Of a stretch of 64,000 bases of DNA, positions 18,459 to 27,034 are shown in pieces. The notes beneath the pieces are model-generated. The model saw only the letters and a program-made list of their open reading frames with translations. It was not told the DNA's origin and searched no databases. The first letter of the stretch is position 1. Each line of letters starts with the position of its first letter. The translations under genes were made by a program, and so were the position numbers. Source of the DNA: Streptomyces echinoruber (GTDB lineage Bacteria > Actinomycetota > Actinomycetes > Streptomycetales > Streptomycetaceae); assembly GCF_014651135.1 (NCBI RefSeq), contig NZ_BMWH01000003.1, positions 370,723 through 434,722 on the forward strand, in the 5' to 3' direction.

Positions 18459-18475
18459 CTGACAGTTCCCGTCAG
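18459..18475. promoter_or_regulatory. Candidate operator between the DinB-like gene and the WYL regulator
   Basis: CTGAC-AGTTCCC-GTCAG, a 5-bp inverted repeat, lies in the 111-bp divergent region. WYL/YafY-type regulators usually bind in the gap shared with their divergent target, so this is the most likely site. Confidence 0.45.
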
Positions 18476-18513
18476 CATTTGCCGGGCCGTCCGCGCCCGG
18501 TGATCCTGGTGCC

Positions 18514-19509
18514 GTGAAGTCCGACCGGCTGCTGTCGATCCTGCTGCTCCTGCAGACCCGCGGGCGTGTGCCCGCGGGTGAGCTCGCCGAGCGGCTGGAG
18601 GTGTCGGTGCGGACGATCTACCGCGACGTGGAGGCGCTGTCGGCGTCCGGCGTCCCCGTCTACGCCGAGCGCGGCCGGCACGGCGGCATCGCCCTGCTGC
18701 CGGGCTTCCGCACGGACGTGACGGGGCTGACCGAGGACGAGTCGCGGGCCCTGTTCCTGGTGGCCGCGCGAGGCGCGCACACGGCCCTCGGCCTGGACGC
18801 GGCGCTCGGTTCGGCGCTGCGCAAGGTGCTGGCGGCCCTGCCCGCGCCGCACCGGCCCGCCGCCGAGCTGACCAGCCGCCGCATCCTGGTGGACGCCACC
18901 CGCTGGTGGGGCGGCCCGCAGCGGGCCGTCGACCTGGACGTGCTGCGGGACGCGGTGTTCGCCGACCGGCGCCTGCGGCTGCGCTACCGGCACAGCGGGC
19001 AGCGCGCGCCCCGCACGTACACCGTCGATCCCTACGGCCTGGTCGCCAAGGCGGGTGTGTGGTACCTGGTCGCCGACCGGCGGGGCGCGCCGCGGCTGTT
19101 CCGCGCCGACCGGGTGCAGTCGGCGCGCCTGCTCGACGAGCCCGTGCGGCGGCGGCCCGGAGTCGAACTGGCCGATGTGTGGGAGGTGTTGCGCCGTCAG
19201 GTCGAGGAGCGGTCCGGCGGCATCGACGTCACCGTGCGGGTGCGCCGCGATTTCCTCGACATGTTCACGCGCGTGACGGCCGCGTACCTGGCCGAGCCGC
19301 CCGACGAAGACGGCGGGGACGACGAGGACGGCGAGGGGGAGTGGGTGACGGTGCGGCTGTCGTACGGCTTCGTCCGCGAGACCCGCCAACTGCTCGCGTT
19401 CTCCGACCGGGTGGAGGTGCTCCAGCCGCCGCAGGTGCGCGCGGAACTGGCGGCCGCCGCCGCGTCGGTCATGGAGCTGTACCGGCGCCCGGCCCGGCCG
19501 GAGGGCTGA
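18514..19509 (+). CDS. WYL-domain (YafY/DeoR-like) transcriptional regulator
   Basis: The 331-residue protein has an N-terminal winged helix-turn-helix (DRLLSILLLLQTRGRVPAGELAERLEVSVRTIYRDVEALSASGVPVYAERG) and a WYL sensor domain (RKYRHSGQ-like LRYRHSGQ and VDPYGLVAKAGVWYLVADRRG, where the WYL triplet is intact). A C-terminal WCX part follows, with an acidic loop (DEDGGDDEDGEGE). WYL domains commonly sense nucleotides or nucleic acid, but the ligand here is unknown. The divergent DinB-like gene and the palindrome between them suggest local control. Confidence 0.88.
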   Translation: MKSDRLLSILLLLQTRGRVPAGELAERLEVSVRTIYRDVEALSASGVPVYAERGRHGGIALLPGFRTDVTGLTEDESRALFLVAARGAHTALGLDAALGSALRKVLAALPAPHRPAAELTSRRILVDATRWWGGPQRAVDLDVLRDAVFADRRLRLRYRHSGQRAPRTYTVDPYGLVAKAGVWYLVADRRGAPRLFRADRVQSARLLDEPVRRRPGVELADVWEVLRRQVEERSGGIDVTVRVRRDFLDMFTRVTAAYLAEPPDEDGGDDEDGEGEWVTVRLSYGFVRETRQLLAFSDRVEVLQPPQVRAELAAAAASVMELYRRPARPEG

Positions 19510-19623
19510 ACCACCGGGCGGGACGGGGTGTTCGGGACGTGCTCGGCCGGCGCCTTTGGCGGGCAGGCCCGGCTGCCGAGCGGACGGGTGACCGGGTACG
19601 GACCGGGGCGCGGTCCCCGCCGG

Positions 19624-20250
19624 TCACTCCAGCCAGTGTCGGCGGCCGATGCTGATGAGCCGCAACTGGCGGGCGGCGAGCCGGGTGACGCGGTCCCGTT
19701 CCTCGGCGGGCGCGTCCAGGGCCTCCAGGAACAGCGAGGCCGTGATGAGCATCTGGTCGACGTAGAGGGTGGCGAGCATCAGCAAGTCGTCCGCGCTCCA
19801 GCCCTCGGACACGGGGTCCTTGGCCAGCTCGTCCCTCACCTCCTCGGCGAACCGCTCCAGTTGGGCCCGTATGGCCTGCCGCACCGGCTGCACCCCGCCG
19901 TGCCGCTCCCGGGCGACGAAGCGGACGTGCGCGGGGTGCGTCTCCACGTGCCGGGCGATCAACTCCACGGTGCGGTCGATGCGTTCGGCGCTGTCGCTCG
20001 CCGTGGACACCGTCGTCCGGATCATCGGGTGCAGGCTGCCCAGCGCCTCCTCCACCAGCGCCACGCCGAGGTCCGCCGTGGAGCGGAAGTGCCGGTAGAA
20101 GGCGGTCGGGGCGACCCCGACGGCGCGGGTGACCTCCCGCAGGCCCAGGCTGCTCAGGCTCTGCTCCTCCAGCAGGACCAGCGCCGCGTCCAGCAGCGCC
20201 TGACGGGTCTTCTGCTTCTGCGCCTGCCGGATGCCGAGGGTGTGACTCAT
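19624..20250 (-). CDS. TetR-family regulator resembling FabR
   Basis: The 208-residue protein starts GIRQAQKQKTRQALLDAALVLLEEQ and continues SLGLREVTRAVGVAPTAFYRHF, strikingly like the helix-turn-helix of E. coli FabR, which senses unsaturated acyl thioesters. The C-terminal half (RHVETHPAHVRFVARERHGG, ARQLRLISIGRRHWLE) also fits. Whether it controls fatty acid genes here is inference. It diverges from two small membrane-protein genes, and the intervening DNA carries two copies of an AACAACTGT-containing motif, one close to its own start. Confidence 0.85.
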   Translation of the reverse strand: MSHTLGIRQAQKQKTRQALLDAALVLLEEQSLSSLGLREVTRAVGVAPTAFYRHFRSTADLGVALVEEALGSLHPMIRTTVSTASDSAERIDRTVELIARHVETHPAHVRFVARERHGGVQPVRQAIRAQLERFAEEVRDELAKDPVSEGWSADDLLMLATLYVDQMLITASLFLEALDAPAEERDRVTRLAARQLRLISIGRRHWLE

Positions 20251-20258
20251 GCCATGCA

Positions 20259-20330
20259 GTTAACAACTGTTCTCTGGAATGGGAAAGCCGTACGGCGCGC
20301 TAGACTGGAAAGTCAGTGAACAACTGTAAC
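20259..20330. promoter_or_regulatory. Two candidate TetR operators in the divergent promoter
   Basis: GTTAACAACTGTTC at 20259-20272 and GTGAACAACTGTAAC at 20316-20330 share AACAACTGT in the same orientation. Between them is a -10-like TAGACT at 20301-20306 for the plus-strand genes. The second motif would lie at the transcription start. Confidence 0.5.
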
Positions 20331-20406
20331 TACAACCGTTCACCGAGATGTCGCGAGAGCGGTCTTCCGTTCTCTCGGAGGGGCTCGAAGGGGGGTCTTC
20401 CGCATC

Positions 20407-20574
20407 ATGCTGTTCCTCGTCGCCGCCCTGCTGCTGCTCGGCATGCTGCTGGGCACCGTCGCCCACGCGCCGCTGGGCTTCGACGTCGTCGCCGGCGCCG
20501 TCATCGCCGTCTGGCTCGCCGTCTTCGCGCTCCGCGAGCGCCTCGGCCGCCGCCGCGGCCCGTCCACCCGCTGA
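20407..20574 (+). CDS. Small membrane protein, 55 residues
   Basis: The product begins MLFLVAALLLLGMLLGTVAH and ends with the basic tail ALRERLGRRRGPSTR. Two hydrophobic helices separated by APLGFDVVAG are predicted, leaving an arginine-rich cytoplasmic end. GGGGGG lies upstream of the ATG. GC third-position bias is strong in this frame, while the overlapping longer frames give cysteine/serine-rich nonsense. It is transcribed divergently from the FabR-like regulator and precedes the DUF4190-like gene by 53 bp, so both are probably in one regulated unit. No function is known to me. Confidence 0.7.
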   Translation: MLFLVAALLLLGMLLGTVAHAPLGFDVVAGAVIAVWLAVFALRERLGRRRGPSTR

Positions 20575-20627
20575 CCACCGTCCCTGACACCGTCCCTGGC
20601 ACGTCCGACCGTCGGGAGCTGACCACC

Positions 20628-20894
20628 ATGCACCTCACCGCACCGGCCACCCGCCGGACCGGCATCCGCGACACCGACGGCATGGCCGTCGCGTCCTTCG
20701 TCCTGGGCCTGCTCGGCCTCCTCGTCCTCAACGTCTTCCTCGGCCCCGTCGCCATCGTCCTGGCCGCCGTCGCGCTCTGCCGTGGCACCGGGCGCCCCGG
20801 CCGCGCCCTGCTCGGCCTCACCCTCGGCGTCGCCGACCTGGTCGTCCTGGTCGCCTTCATGCAGGCGGACCAGTCGATCTCCTGGAGCTTCTGA
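20628..20894 (+). CDS. Small DUF4190-like membrane protein
   Basis: This 88-residue protein has a short hydrophilic N terminus and two hydrophobic helices (VASFVLGLLGLLVLNVFLGPVAIVLAAVALC and ALLGLTLGVADLVVLVAFM). The pattern ASFVLGLLG...LGPVAIVLA is that of DUF4190 proteins, whose role is unknown. GGGAGCT precedes the ATG. The 16 bases containing its last codons and TGA are repeated twice more directly downstream, another stop-spanning duplication. Confidence 0.75.
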   Translation: MHLTAPATRRTGIRDTDGMAVASFVLGLLGLLVLNVFLGPVAIVLAAVALCRGTGRPGRALLGLTLGVADLVVLVAFMQADQSISWSF

Positions 20895-20926
20895 CTCCTG
20901 GAGCTTCTGACTCCCGGGGCTTCCGA
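20879..20926 (+). repeat. 16-bp tandem repeat spanning the DUF4190 stop codon
   Basis: CTCCTGGAGCTTCTGA occurs twice exactly, followed by the variant CTCCCGGGGCTTCCGA. The first copy ends with the actual stop codon. Confidence 0.9.
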
Positions 20927-21039
20927 AGCCTCCGGGCGGGGGAAAGCCGCGTGAGAAGCGCCGGTGGAGCGGGCGTGACCGCCGGGCGAGGCGGTCCAAG
21001 GGGTGCGGGGGCGGTGGGGACGCCCCGGCCCGGCGCGGG

Positions 21040-21105
21040 CAAGGCGCGCACGCGGCCGCGGTAAGGCGCGCACGTGGCCGCGGTAAGGCGCATACGCGGC
21101 CGACG
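21040..21105 (+). repeat. 22-bp direct repeats upstream of the cysteine desulfurase gene
   Basis: AAGGCGCGCACGCGGCCGCG, then T, repeats three times with a 22-bp period and a few changes. The array ends about 20 bp before the probable -10 box, so it could hold regulator sites or simply reflect slippage. Confidence 0.75.
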
Positions 21106-21123
21106 TCGGCTACAGCAGGCCCG

Positions 21124-21140
21124 TAGAATCGGCCTCACCA
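21124..21140 (+). promoter_or_regulatory. Probable leaderless promoter of the cysteine desulfurase gene
   Basis: A -10-like TAGAAT at 21124-21129 lies ten bases before the ATG and there is no ribosome binding site, so the mRNA probably starts at or very near the start codon. Confidence 0.55.
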
Positions 21141-22309
21141 TGGCATACCTCGACCACGCCGCGACCACCCCGATGCTCCCGGAGGCGGCAGAGGCGCTGA
21201 CCGCCCAGCTGGGGGTCACCGGCAACGCCTCCTCCCTGCACGCATCGGGCCGCCGGGCCCGCCGCACGGTCGAGGAAGCCCGTGAATCCCTCGCGGAGGC
21301 GCTCGGCGCCCGCCCCAGCGAGGTCGTCTTCACCTCCGGCGGCACCGAGGCCGACAACCTCGCCGTCAAGGGCCTGTACTGGGCCCGCCGCGACGCCGAC
21401 CCGGCCCGCACCCGCATCCTGACCAGCCCCGTGGAGCACCACGCCGTCCTGGACGCCGTCCACTGGCTGGGCGAGCACGAGGGCGCCACCGTCGAATACC
21501 TCCCCGTCGACACCTACGGCCGCGTCCACCCCGAGGCGCTGCGCGAGGCGATCGCCCGCCGGCCCGACGACGTCGCCCTGGCCACCGTGATGTGGGCCAA
21601 CAACGAGATCGGCACCATCCTGCCGATCCGTGAACTCGCCGACGTGGCGGCCGAGTTCGGCGTCCCGCTGCACTCCGACGCGGTGCAGGCGTTCGGCCAG
21701 GTCCCGGTCGACTTCGCCGCCTCCGGCCTCGCCGCCATGACGATCTCCGGTCACAAGATCGGCGGCCCCTACGGCATCGGCGCCCTGGTCCTGGGCCGCG
21801 AGCACACCCCCGTGCCGGTGCTGCACGGCGGCGGCCAGGAGCGGCACGTGCGCTCCGGCACCCTCGACGTCCCCGCCGTCGCCTCCTTCGCCGTCGCGGG
21901 CCGCCTGGCCGCCGAGCGGCGGGAGTGGTTCGCCCGCGAGATCGGCGCCCTGCGCGACGAGCTGATCGCCGCGGTGCGGGCGGCGGTGCCGGAGGCGATC
22001 CTGGGCGGCGACCCGTCCCCCCAGGGCCGTCTTCCGGCCAACGCGCACTTCACCTTCCCCGGCTGTGAGGGCGACTCCCTGCTGCTCCTGCTCGACGCGC
22101 AGGGCATCGAGTGCTCCACGGGCTCCGCCTGCACCGCCGGCGTGGCCCAGCCCAGCCATGTCCTCCTGGCCACCGGCACCGACCCCGACCTGGCCCGCGG
22201 CACCCTGCGCTTCTCCCTCGGCCACACCTCCACCCGGGCCGACGTCGAGGCCCTGGCCAAGGCCATCGGCCCGGCGGTGGAACGGGCGCGCGCGGCCGGA
22301 CTGACGTAG
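21140..22309 (+). CDS. Cysteine desulfurase (NifS/IscS-like)
   Basis: This 389-residue PLP enzyme removes sulfur from cysteine as an enzyme-bound persulfide. It starts [12 protein letters not shown], has the PLP lysine in [14 protein letters not shown] and the persulfide cysteine in [17 protein letters not shown]. MnmA, which needs a sulfur donor for tRNA 2-thiouridine, is encoded 0.9 kb downstream in the same direction, so sulfur delivery for tRNA thiolation is the likely role. A longer start at 21074 would add 22 residues from the repeat-rich promoter and is rejected. Confidence 0.95.
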   Translation: MAYLDHAATTPMLPEAAEALTAQLGVTGNASSLHASGRRARRTVEEARESLAEALGARPSEVVFTSGGTEADNLAVKGLYWARRDADPARTRILTSPVEHHAVLDAVHWLGEHEGATVEYLPVDTYGRVHPEALREAIARRPDDVALATVMWANNEIGTILPIRELADVAAEFGVPLHSDAVQAFGQVPVDFAASGLAAMTISGHKIGGPYGIGALVLGREHTPVPVLHGGGQERHVRSGTLDVPAVASFAVAGRLAAERREWFAREIGALRDELIAAVRAAVPEAILGGDPSPQGRLPANAHFTFPGCEGDSLLLLLDAQGIECSTGSACTAGVAQPSHVLLATGTDPDLARGTLRFSLGHTSTRADVEALAKAIGPAVERARAAGLT

Positions 22310-22319
22310 GAACCGGCCG

Positions 22320-22440
22320 GTCGGGCGCGCGTCGTCGTGGCCGTCGCCGCCTGTGCCGGCCGGGCGCACGTCGCCGCCGGTGCAGGTCAGGTGCGCGCCG
22401 CCGCCCGTGCCGGTCAGGTGCGCGTCGCCGTCGCCGCCCG
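22320..22440 (-). repeat. 27-33-bp tandem repeats spanning the amidase stop codon
   Basis: Four degenerate units, each beginning GTGCCGGTCAGGTGCGCG or similar on the plus strand, cover the last amidase codons and continue past its stop. The stop (TCA on this strand) lies inside GGTCAGGTGCGCG, which recurs in the adjacent unit. Confidence 0.75.
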
Positions 22441-23178
22441 TGCCCGCCGCACCAGGCGCAGGTACCGCTCCCAGTCCCAGTGGGGCCCCGGGTCGGTGTG
22501 GTCGGTGCCCGGCACCTCCACGTGGCCGATGATGTGCCGCCGGTCCACGGGGATGCCGTAGCGCGCGCATATCGCGGCCGTGAGCCGCGCCGACGCCTCG
22601 TACATCGCGTCGGTGAAGGAGGAGGCGCGCTCCACGAACCCGACGTGCTCGATGCCGATGCTGCGTTCGTTGTACGCGCGGTTGCCCGCGTGGAAGGCGA
22701 CGTCCAGCTCGCGGATCATCTGCGTGATCCCGCCGTCGGCCCGCACGATGTAGTGGGCGGCGGCCCGGTGCCCGGGGTCCTGGAAGACCTTGACGGCACT
22801 GGCGTAGCCGCCCTGGGTGACGTGGACGACGACCATGTCCACCGGATAGTCGGCCGGGCGGTCCGCACGCCGGTAGTTGGCGGGGGAGGCCGCCACCCAG
22901 CGCGCGCCCCGGAAGTCGACCGCGCCCGGCGTCCGCGGCTTGTCCACGCCCGGCGTCCGCCACCACAGCCGCGTCAGCTCGTCCCGGGCCAGCACGCCCG
23001 CCCCGGCCACGGCCACCGTCCCGCCCACGAGCAGCGCCCGCCGCCCCGGCAGCCGCCGGGACGCACCCCGCGTACCGCCGGCACCGTCCGTGCCGCGCCT
23101 CTCGCCGGCACCGTCCGTGCCGCCGTCCCCGTCACCCGTGCCACCCGTGATCGCTCCCACGTGCCGTGTCGCCCCCAT
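22414..23178 (-). CDS. Exported N-acetylmuramoyl-L-alanine amidase (amidase_2/PGRP)
   Basis: The 254-residue protein has a Gly/Asp/Thr-rich N terminus, then [19 protein letters not shown], which looks like a twin-arginine export signal. The amidase_2 zinc site is visible in VVVHVTQGG and [22 protein letters not shown], and FHAGN and IGIEHVG match the family. It would cleave the bond between MurNAc and the stem peptide in the cell wall. Its gene converges with the cysteine desulfurase gene and diverges from mnmA. Confidence 0.88.
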   Translation of the reverse strand: MGATRHVGAITGGTGDGDGGTDGAGERRGTDGAGGTRGASRRLPGRRALLVGGTVAVAGAGVLARDELTRLWWRTPGVDKPRTPGAVDFRGARWVAASPANYRRADRPADYPVDMVVVHVTQGGYASAVKVFQDPGHRAAAHYIVRADGGITQMIRELDVAFHAGNRAYNERSIGIEHVGFVERASSFTDAMYEASARLTAAICARYGIPVDRRHIIGHVEVPGTDHTDPGPHWDWERYLRLVRRARAATATRT

Positions 23179-23237
23179 GCCCGGCCAACGGACATCCGGC
23201 CGCCCGGGTTCCCGCCGCCCCGTACCCTGGAAGGGTT

Positions 23238-24365
23238 ATGACTGACACCCCGCAGCGCTCCCGCCCCCTCCGCGTCCTCGCCGCCATGTCGGGCGGGGTC
23301 GACTCCGCCGTCGCCGCCGCGCGCGCCGCGGAGGCCGGCCACGACGTCACCGGCGTCCACCTCGCGCTCTCCGCGAACCCGCAGTCGTTCCGCACCGGCG
23401 CGCGGGGGTGCTGCACCATCGAGGACTCCCGCGACGCCCGCCGCGCCGCGGACGTCATCGGCATCCCCTTCTACGTGTGGGACCTCGCCGACCGCTTCCG
23501 CGAGGACGTCGTCGAAGACTTCATCGCCGAGTACCGGGCCGGCCGCACCCCCAACCCGTGCCTGCGCTGCAACGAGAAGATCAAGTTCGCGGCGCTGCTG
23601 GACAAGGCGCTCGCGCTGGGCTTCGACGCCGTGTGCACCGGCCACTACGCGCGCATCGTGACGCGCCCCGACGGCACCCGCGAGCTGCACCGCGCCGCCG
23701 ACCTGGCCAAGGACCAGTCGTACGTCCTCGGTGTGCTGGACGACAGGCAGCTCGCGCACGCGATGTTCCCGCTCGGCGACACCCCCACCACCAAGGAGGA
23801 GATCCGCGCGGAGGCGGAGCGCCGCGGTCTCGCCGTCGCCAAGAAGCCCGACTCGCACGACATCTGCTTCATCGCCGACGGCGACACCCGGGGCTTCCTG
23901 GCGAAGCGGCTCGGCCGGGCCGAGGGCGACATCGTCGACGAGGCCGGCAACCGGCTCGGCACGCACGAGGGCGCGTACGGCTTCACCATCGGCCAGCGCA
24001 AGGGCCTGCGCATCGGCACCCCCGCCCCCGACGGCAAGCCCCGCTACGTCCTGGACATCTCCCCGGTCACCAACACGGTGACCGTCGGCCCCGCCTCCGC
24101 GCTGGACGTCGTCGCCCTCACCGGCATCCGCCCCCGCTGGTGCGGCCCTGCCCCCACCGGCCCGGGCACCTACACCGCCCAGCTGCGCGCCCACGGCGAC
24201 GAGACGGAGGTGACCGCGGAGCTCGTCGACGGCGAGCTGCGCGTGACCTTCGCCGAGCCGGTCCGCGGCGTCGCCCCCGGCCAGGCAGTCGTGCTGTACG
24301 ACGGCACGCGCGTGGTGGGCTCGGCGACGATCGCGTCCACCACGCGCGCGACGGCGGCGGTGTAG
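23238..24365 (+). CDS. mnmA: tRNA-specific 2-thiouridylase MnmA
   Basis: The 375-residue enzyme adenylates and thiolates U34 of tRNAs for Lys, Glu and Gln. It has the PP-loop MSGGVDSA, the catalytic cysteine in [14 protein letters not shown], the second in DSHDICFI, and the KDQSYVLG block. The ATG at 23238 follows GGAAGGG closely; a longer start would add 24 residues of proline-rich sequence. The cysteine desulfurase gene upstream probably supplies sulfur. Confidence 0.96.
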   Translation: MTDTPQRSRPLRVLAAMSGGVDSAVAAARAAEAGHDVTGVHLALSANPQSFRTGARGCCTIEDSRDARRAADVIGIPFYVWDLADRFREDVVEDFIAEYRAGRTPNPCLRCNEKIKFAALLDKALALGFDAVCTGHYARIVTRPDGTRELHRAADLAKDQSYVLGVLDDRQLAHAMFPLGDTPTTKEEIRAEAERRGLAVAKKPDSHDICFIADGDTRGFLAKRLGRAEGDIVDEAGNRLGTHEGAYGFTIGQRKGLRIGTPAPDGKPRYVLDISPVTNTVTVGPASALDVVALTGIRPRWCGPAPTGPGTYTAQLRAHGDETEVTAELVDGELRVTFAEPVRGVAPGQAVVLYDGTRVVGSATIASTTRATAAV

Positions 24366-24372
24366 CCCGCGG

Positions 24373-24393
24373 CACTTACTGAGCCACTTACTG
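24373..24393 (-). repeat. 12-bp duplication spanning the hydrolase stop codon
   Basis: CACTTACTG occurs at 24373-24381 and again at 24385-24393. On the minus strand CAGTAAGTG contains the TAA stop of the hydrolase gene, which is therefore present twice. Confidence 0.8.
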
Positions 24394-25167
24394 CGCGAAG
24401 AACTCCGCCAGCACCGGAGCCAGCACGTCCGGTTCCACCATGTGGCTCTGGCCCGCCAGGACCCGGTACGTCCCCTCGGGCACCCCGTCGGCGACCGCGC
24501 GGGCGGCCGCGCGCAGCGGGCCGGGGCTCGCGCCGCCCGCGAGGGACAGCACCGGCACGCGGATCGCGGCCAGCACGTGCGCGGGCACCCTGCCGTCGCC
24601 CAGCACGGCGTCGTCGTACGCCAGGCTCGGCGCGACGGTCTCCAGGCCGGCCCACATGGGGGACTGGCGGGCGTTGCGGATCATCTCCGGTGCCAGGCCG
24701 GTCAGCCGCAGGAACAGCTCCACCGCGTCCCCGCGCCGGCCCCGACCGAGCGCCGCGGTGAGGTCGCGGGTGTACTGCTCGCGTTCCCGTACGGCGCGGT
24801 CGTCCATGGCGAACGGCGGCTCGTACACGGCCACCCGCCGCAGGGGCAGTCCGCCCGCCGCGGCCCGCAGCACCAGCGCGCCGCCCGACGAGATGCCGTA
24901 CAGCGCGGCCTCGCCGCCCACCGCGCCGATCACCGCGGCCAGGTCCTCCACCTCGCGCTCGACCGCGTACGGCGGGATGTCGCCGCTCGCGCCGCGGCCC
25001 CGGCGGTCGTACAGGACCACGGTGAAGCGGTCCGCGAGCCGCGCGGCCAGGGGGGCGAGCGTGGCGCCCGTGGACAGCGCACCGCTCACCAGGACCACCA
25101 CGGGCCCCTGGCCGGTCACCCGGTAGGCGAGGGAGGTGCCGTCGTGGGAAGTCGTCTCCTTGTCCAT
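24388..25167 (-). CDS. Alpha/beta-hydrolase
   Basis: This 259-residue cytoplasmic hydrolase has the oxyanion region VVVLVSGALSTGA, RRGRGASGD, a nucleophile elbow ALYGISSGGALV and the catalytic histidine in LAGQSHMVEPDVLAPVLAEF. Substrate is unknown. The start MDKETTSHDGTSLAYRVTG fits the family; upstream in-frame codons overlap the DUF427 gene. The 3' end carries a small stop-spanning duplication and faces mnmA. Confidence 0.82.
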   Translation of the reverse strand: MDKETTSHDGTSLAYRVTGQGPVVVLVSGALSTGATLAPLAARLADRFTVVLYDRRGRGASGDIPPYAVEREVEDLAAVIGAVGGEAALYGISSGGALVLRAAAGGLPLRRVAVYEPPFAMDDRAVREREQYTRDLTAALGRGRRGDAVELFLRLTGLAPEMIRNARQSPMWAGLETVAPSLAYDDAVLGDGRVPAHVLAAIRVPVLSLAGGASPGPLRAAARAVADGVPEGTYRVLAGQSHMVEPDVLAPVLAEFFAQ

Positions 25168-25204
25168 GCCGAAGCAGACTGCCCTACGGCGCGGACCTCG
25201 TCGG

Positions 25205-25528
25205 TCACGACACGTCGGCCTCGTAGAAGCAGAGGTGGTCCTTGATCTCCGCGACGCCCGGTTTCGGGTCCGGGTAGGCCCACACCAGGTCGGGCGCGTC
25301 CGGCAGCGACCAGTACGTCGCCGTGCCCTTGAAGGGGCAGTGGGTGCGGGTCTCGGAGGGGGTGAGCAGGTCCAGGCGGACGTCCTCGGCGGGGATGTAG
25401 TACCGCACCGGGCAGCCCGTCTCGCGCAGCACCAGGGGACGGTCGGTCTCCGCGAGCACCTGGCCGCCGTGCACCACACGCACGTGCTGATCGCCCTTTT
25501 CGACGGTGATCCTGTGTCCTTCGGTCAT
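25205..25528 (-). CDS. DUF427 domain protein
   Basis: The 107-residue protein shows DUF427 features: VRVVHGGQVLAETDRPLVLRETG, PVRYYIPAEDVRLDLL, THCPFKGTATYWSL and DLVWAYPDPKPGVAEIKDHLCFYE. The family is widespread in actinobacteria and its biochemical role is not established. It lies 37 bp upstream of the hydrolase gene on the same strand and may be co-transcribed. Confidence 0.85.
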   Translation of the reverse strand: MTEGHRITVEKGDQHVRVVHGGQVLAETDRPLVLRETGCPVRYYIPAEDVRLDLLTPSETRTHCPFKGTATYWSLPDAPDLVWAYPDPKPGVAEIKDHLCFYEADVS

Positions 25529-25649
25529 ACCGGGACAGCGCCGGGCGGCTTCCGGTTGTTCCCGTCGCGCGGACCCGGATGTTCCCGCCGCACGGCCCCG
25601 GGCGTCCTCGTTGCACGGTTCCGGACATCCCCGCCGTACGGTGGTCCCC

Positions 25650-26274
25650 ATGCGTATCTGCGTCTTCCTCTCCGCCGCCGGCCTCGACGACCTCCCACCC
25701 GTCACCCGGCCACCACCCCTCAACGACGGCGCAAGCGCCGGCCCCTCCTACGCGCCCCGCCCGGGAGTTCGCCGAACCGCTCGGCAGGGGCGGCCACACC
25801 CTGGTGTGGGGCGGGCTCCGACGCGGGGCTGATGAAGGTCGTCGCCGACGGGGTCGAGGAGGCGGGCGGGCAGTTGTGCGGGGTGTCGGTGGAGTTCCTG
25901 GCGCACAAGGTCCGCCCGGGGGTGGACGAGATGGTGATCGCCAAGGATCTCGCCATGGGGGTGCCCCCACGCCGTTCAGGCAGTGGGGGAGGAAGAAGCC
26001 GCTGCTGGAGAAGGCCGACGCCGTGGTGATCATGGTCGGCGGGACGGGCACGCTGGACGAGGCCACCGAGATCCTGGAGCTGAAGAAGCACGGCCACACC
26101 GGCAAACCCGTCGTGCTGCTCAGCAGCGCCGGCTTCTACGACGGTCTCAAGGAGCAGTTCCGGCGCATGGAGGACGAGGACTTCCTGCCCCGGCCGCCGG
26201 CCGACCTGATGTTCTTCGCGGAGGAACCGGCGGACGCGCCGGCCTACCTGGAGGAGAACCAGGGCGTGGGGTGA
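25650..26274 (+). pseudogene. LOG-family (TIGR00730/lysine decarboxylase-like) gene, broken
   Basis: The remains of a Rossmann-fold LOG-like protein are spread over three frames. MRICVFLSAAGLDD opens the gene. After a ~55-bp insertion containing CGGCGCAAGCGCCG the frame changes and reads TRPAREFAEPLGRGGHTLVWGG. An extra G near 25813 shifts it to SDAGLMKVVADGVEEAGG. A second palindromic insertion (about 25957-25994) restores the earlier frame for RKKPLLEKADAVVIMVGGTGTLDEATEIL to the end. The PGGxGTxxE-like motif survives as GGTGTLDE, but no frame encodes the whole protein. The homopolymer change could be a sequencing error; the two insertions are not. Confidence 0.85.
25957..25994 (+). repeat. 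Palindromic element in the LOG pseudogene
   Basis: The element begins GGGGGTGCCCCCACGCCGTT and ends AGTGGGGGAGGA. The ends are complementary (CCCCCAC/GTGGGGG), and the reverse complement starts CTCCCCCA and ends CACCCCC like the gcvT element, so the two probably belong to one family. Confidence 0.7.
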
Positions 26275-26344
26275 GCGCCGGGCGGCACCGGGCGGGCGCA
26301 GGGTGAGGATCTGGCGGCCGCCGGGTGGTGCGACCATGGCGGGC

Positions 26345-27034
26345 ATGGCTACACATGTGATCACCGGTGCGGGTTCCGGCATCGGCGCGGCCGTGGCCCG
26401 CCGCCTCCACGAGCGCGGGGACGACCTGGTGCTGCACGCGCGCGACGCGGCGCGCGCGAAGGAGCTGGCGGCCGCCTTCCCCGGGGCGCGCACCCTGGTC
26501 GGCGACCTGGCGGACCCGGACCGGCTCTCCTGGGCGTTCTCCCACCAGGCGCTCCCCGAACGCGTGGACGGCCTGCTCCACATCGCCGGGGTCGTCGACC
26601 TCGGCCCGGTGGGCGAGTTGAGCACCAAAACCTGGCACCACCAGCTCAACGTCAACCTCGTCGCCCCCGCCGAGCTGACCCGTCTCTTCCTGCCCCAGCT
26701 GCGTGCCGCACGCGGCCACGTCCTCTTCGTCAACTCCGGCGCCGGCCTCAGCGCCCACGCCCAGTGGGCGGCGTACGCCGCCTCCAAGCACGGCCTCAAG
26801 GCCCTCGCCGACGCGCTGCGCCAGGAGGAGCACCCCCATGGCGTCCGCGTCACCTCGATCTACCCCGGCCGCACCGCCAGCCCCATGCAGGCCAAGGTCC
26901 ACCAGCAGGAGGGCAAGCCCTACGATCCCGCCCGGTGGATCGACCCCGAGTCCGTCGCCACCACCGTCCTCATGGCCCTCGACCTGCCCCGGGACGCGGA
27001 GGTCCACGACCTGACGGTCCGGCCGGGGTGCTGA
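26345..27034 (+). CDS. Short-chain dehydrogenase/reductase
   Basis: This 229-residue SDR has the nucleotide site TGAGSGIGAAVARRL near the N terminus, the active-site serine region VLFVNSGAGLSA and YAASKHGLKALADALR with the YxxxK pair. The protein is short and lacks extra domains. The substrate is unknown. An ATG 9 bp upstream is equally possible. Its last codons and TGA begin a long tandem array downstream. Confidence 0.85.
   Translation: MATHVITGAGSGIGAAVARRLHERGDDLVLHARDAARAKELAAAFPGARTLVGDLADPDRLSWAFSHQALPERVDGLLHIAGVVDLGPVGELSTKTWHHQLNVNLVAPAELTRLFLPQLRAARGHVLFVNSGAGLSAHAQWAAYAASKHGLKALADALRQEEHPHGVRVTSIYPGRTASPMQAKVHQQEGKPYDPARWIDPESVATTVLMALDLPRDAEVHDLTVRPGC

Noticed and set aside
25506..25832. 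Separate small protein starting MRICVFLSAAG
   Set aside because: Its first 14 residues are the start of the LOG-family protein, and the remainder is inserted repeat plus wrong-frame sequence, so it is part of the pseudogene.
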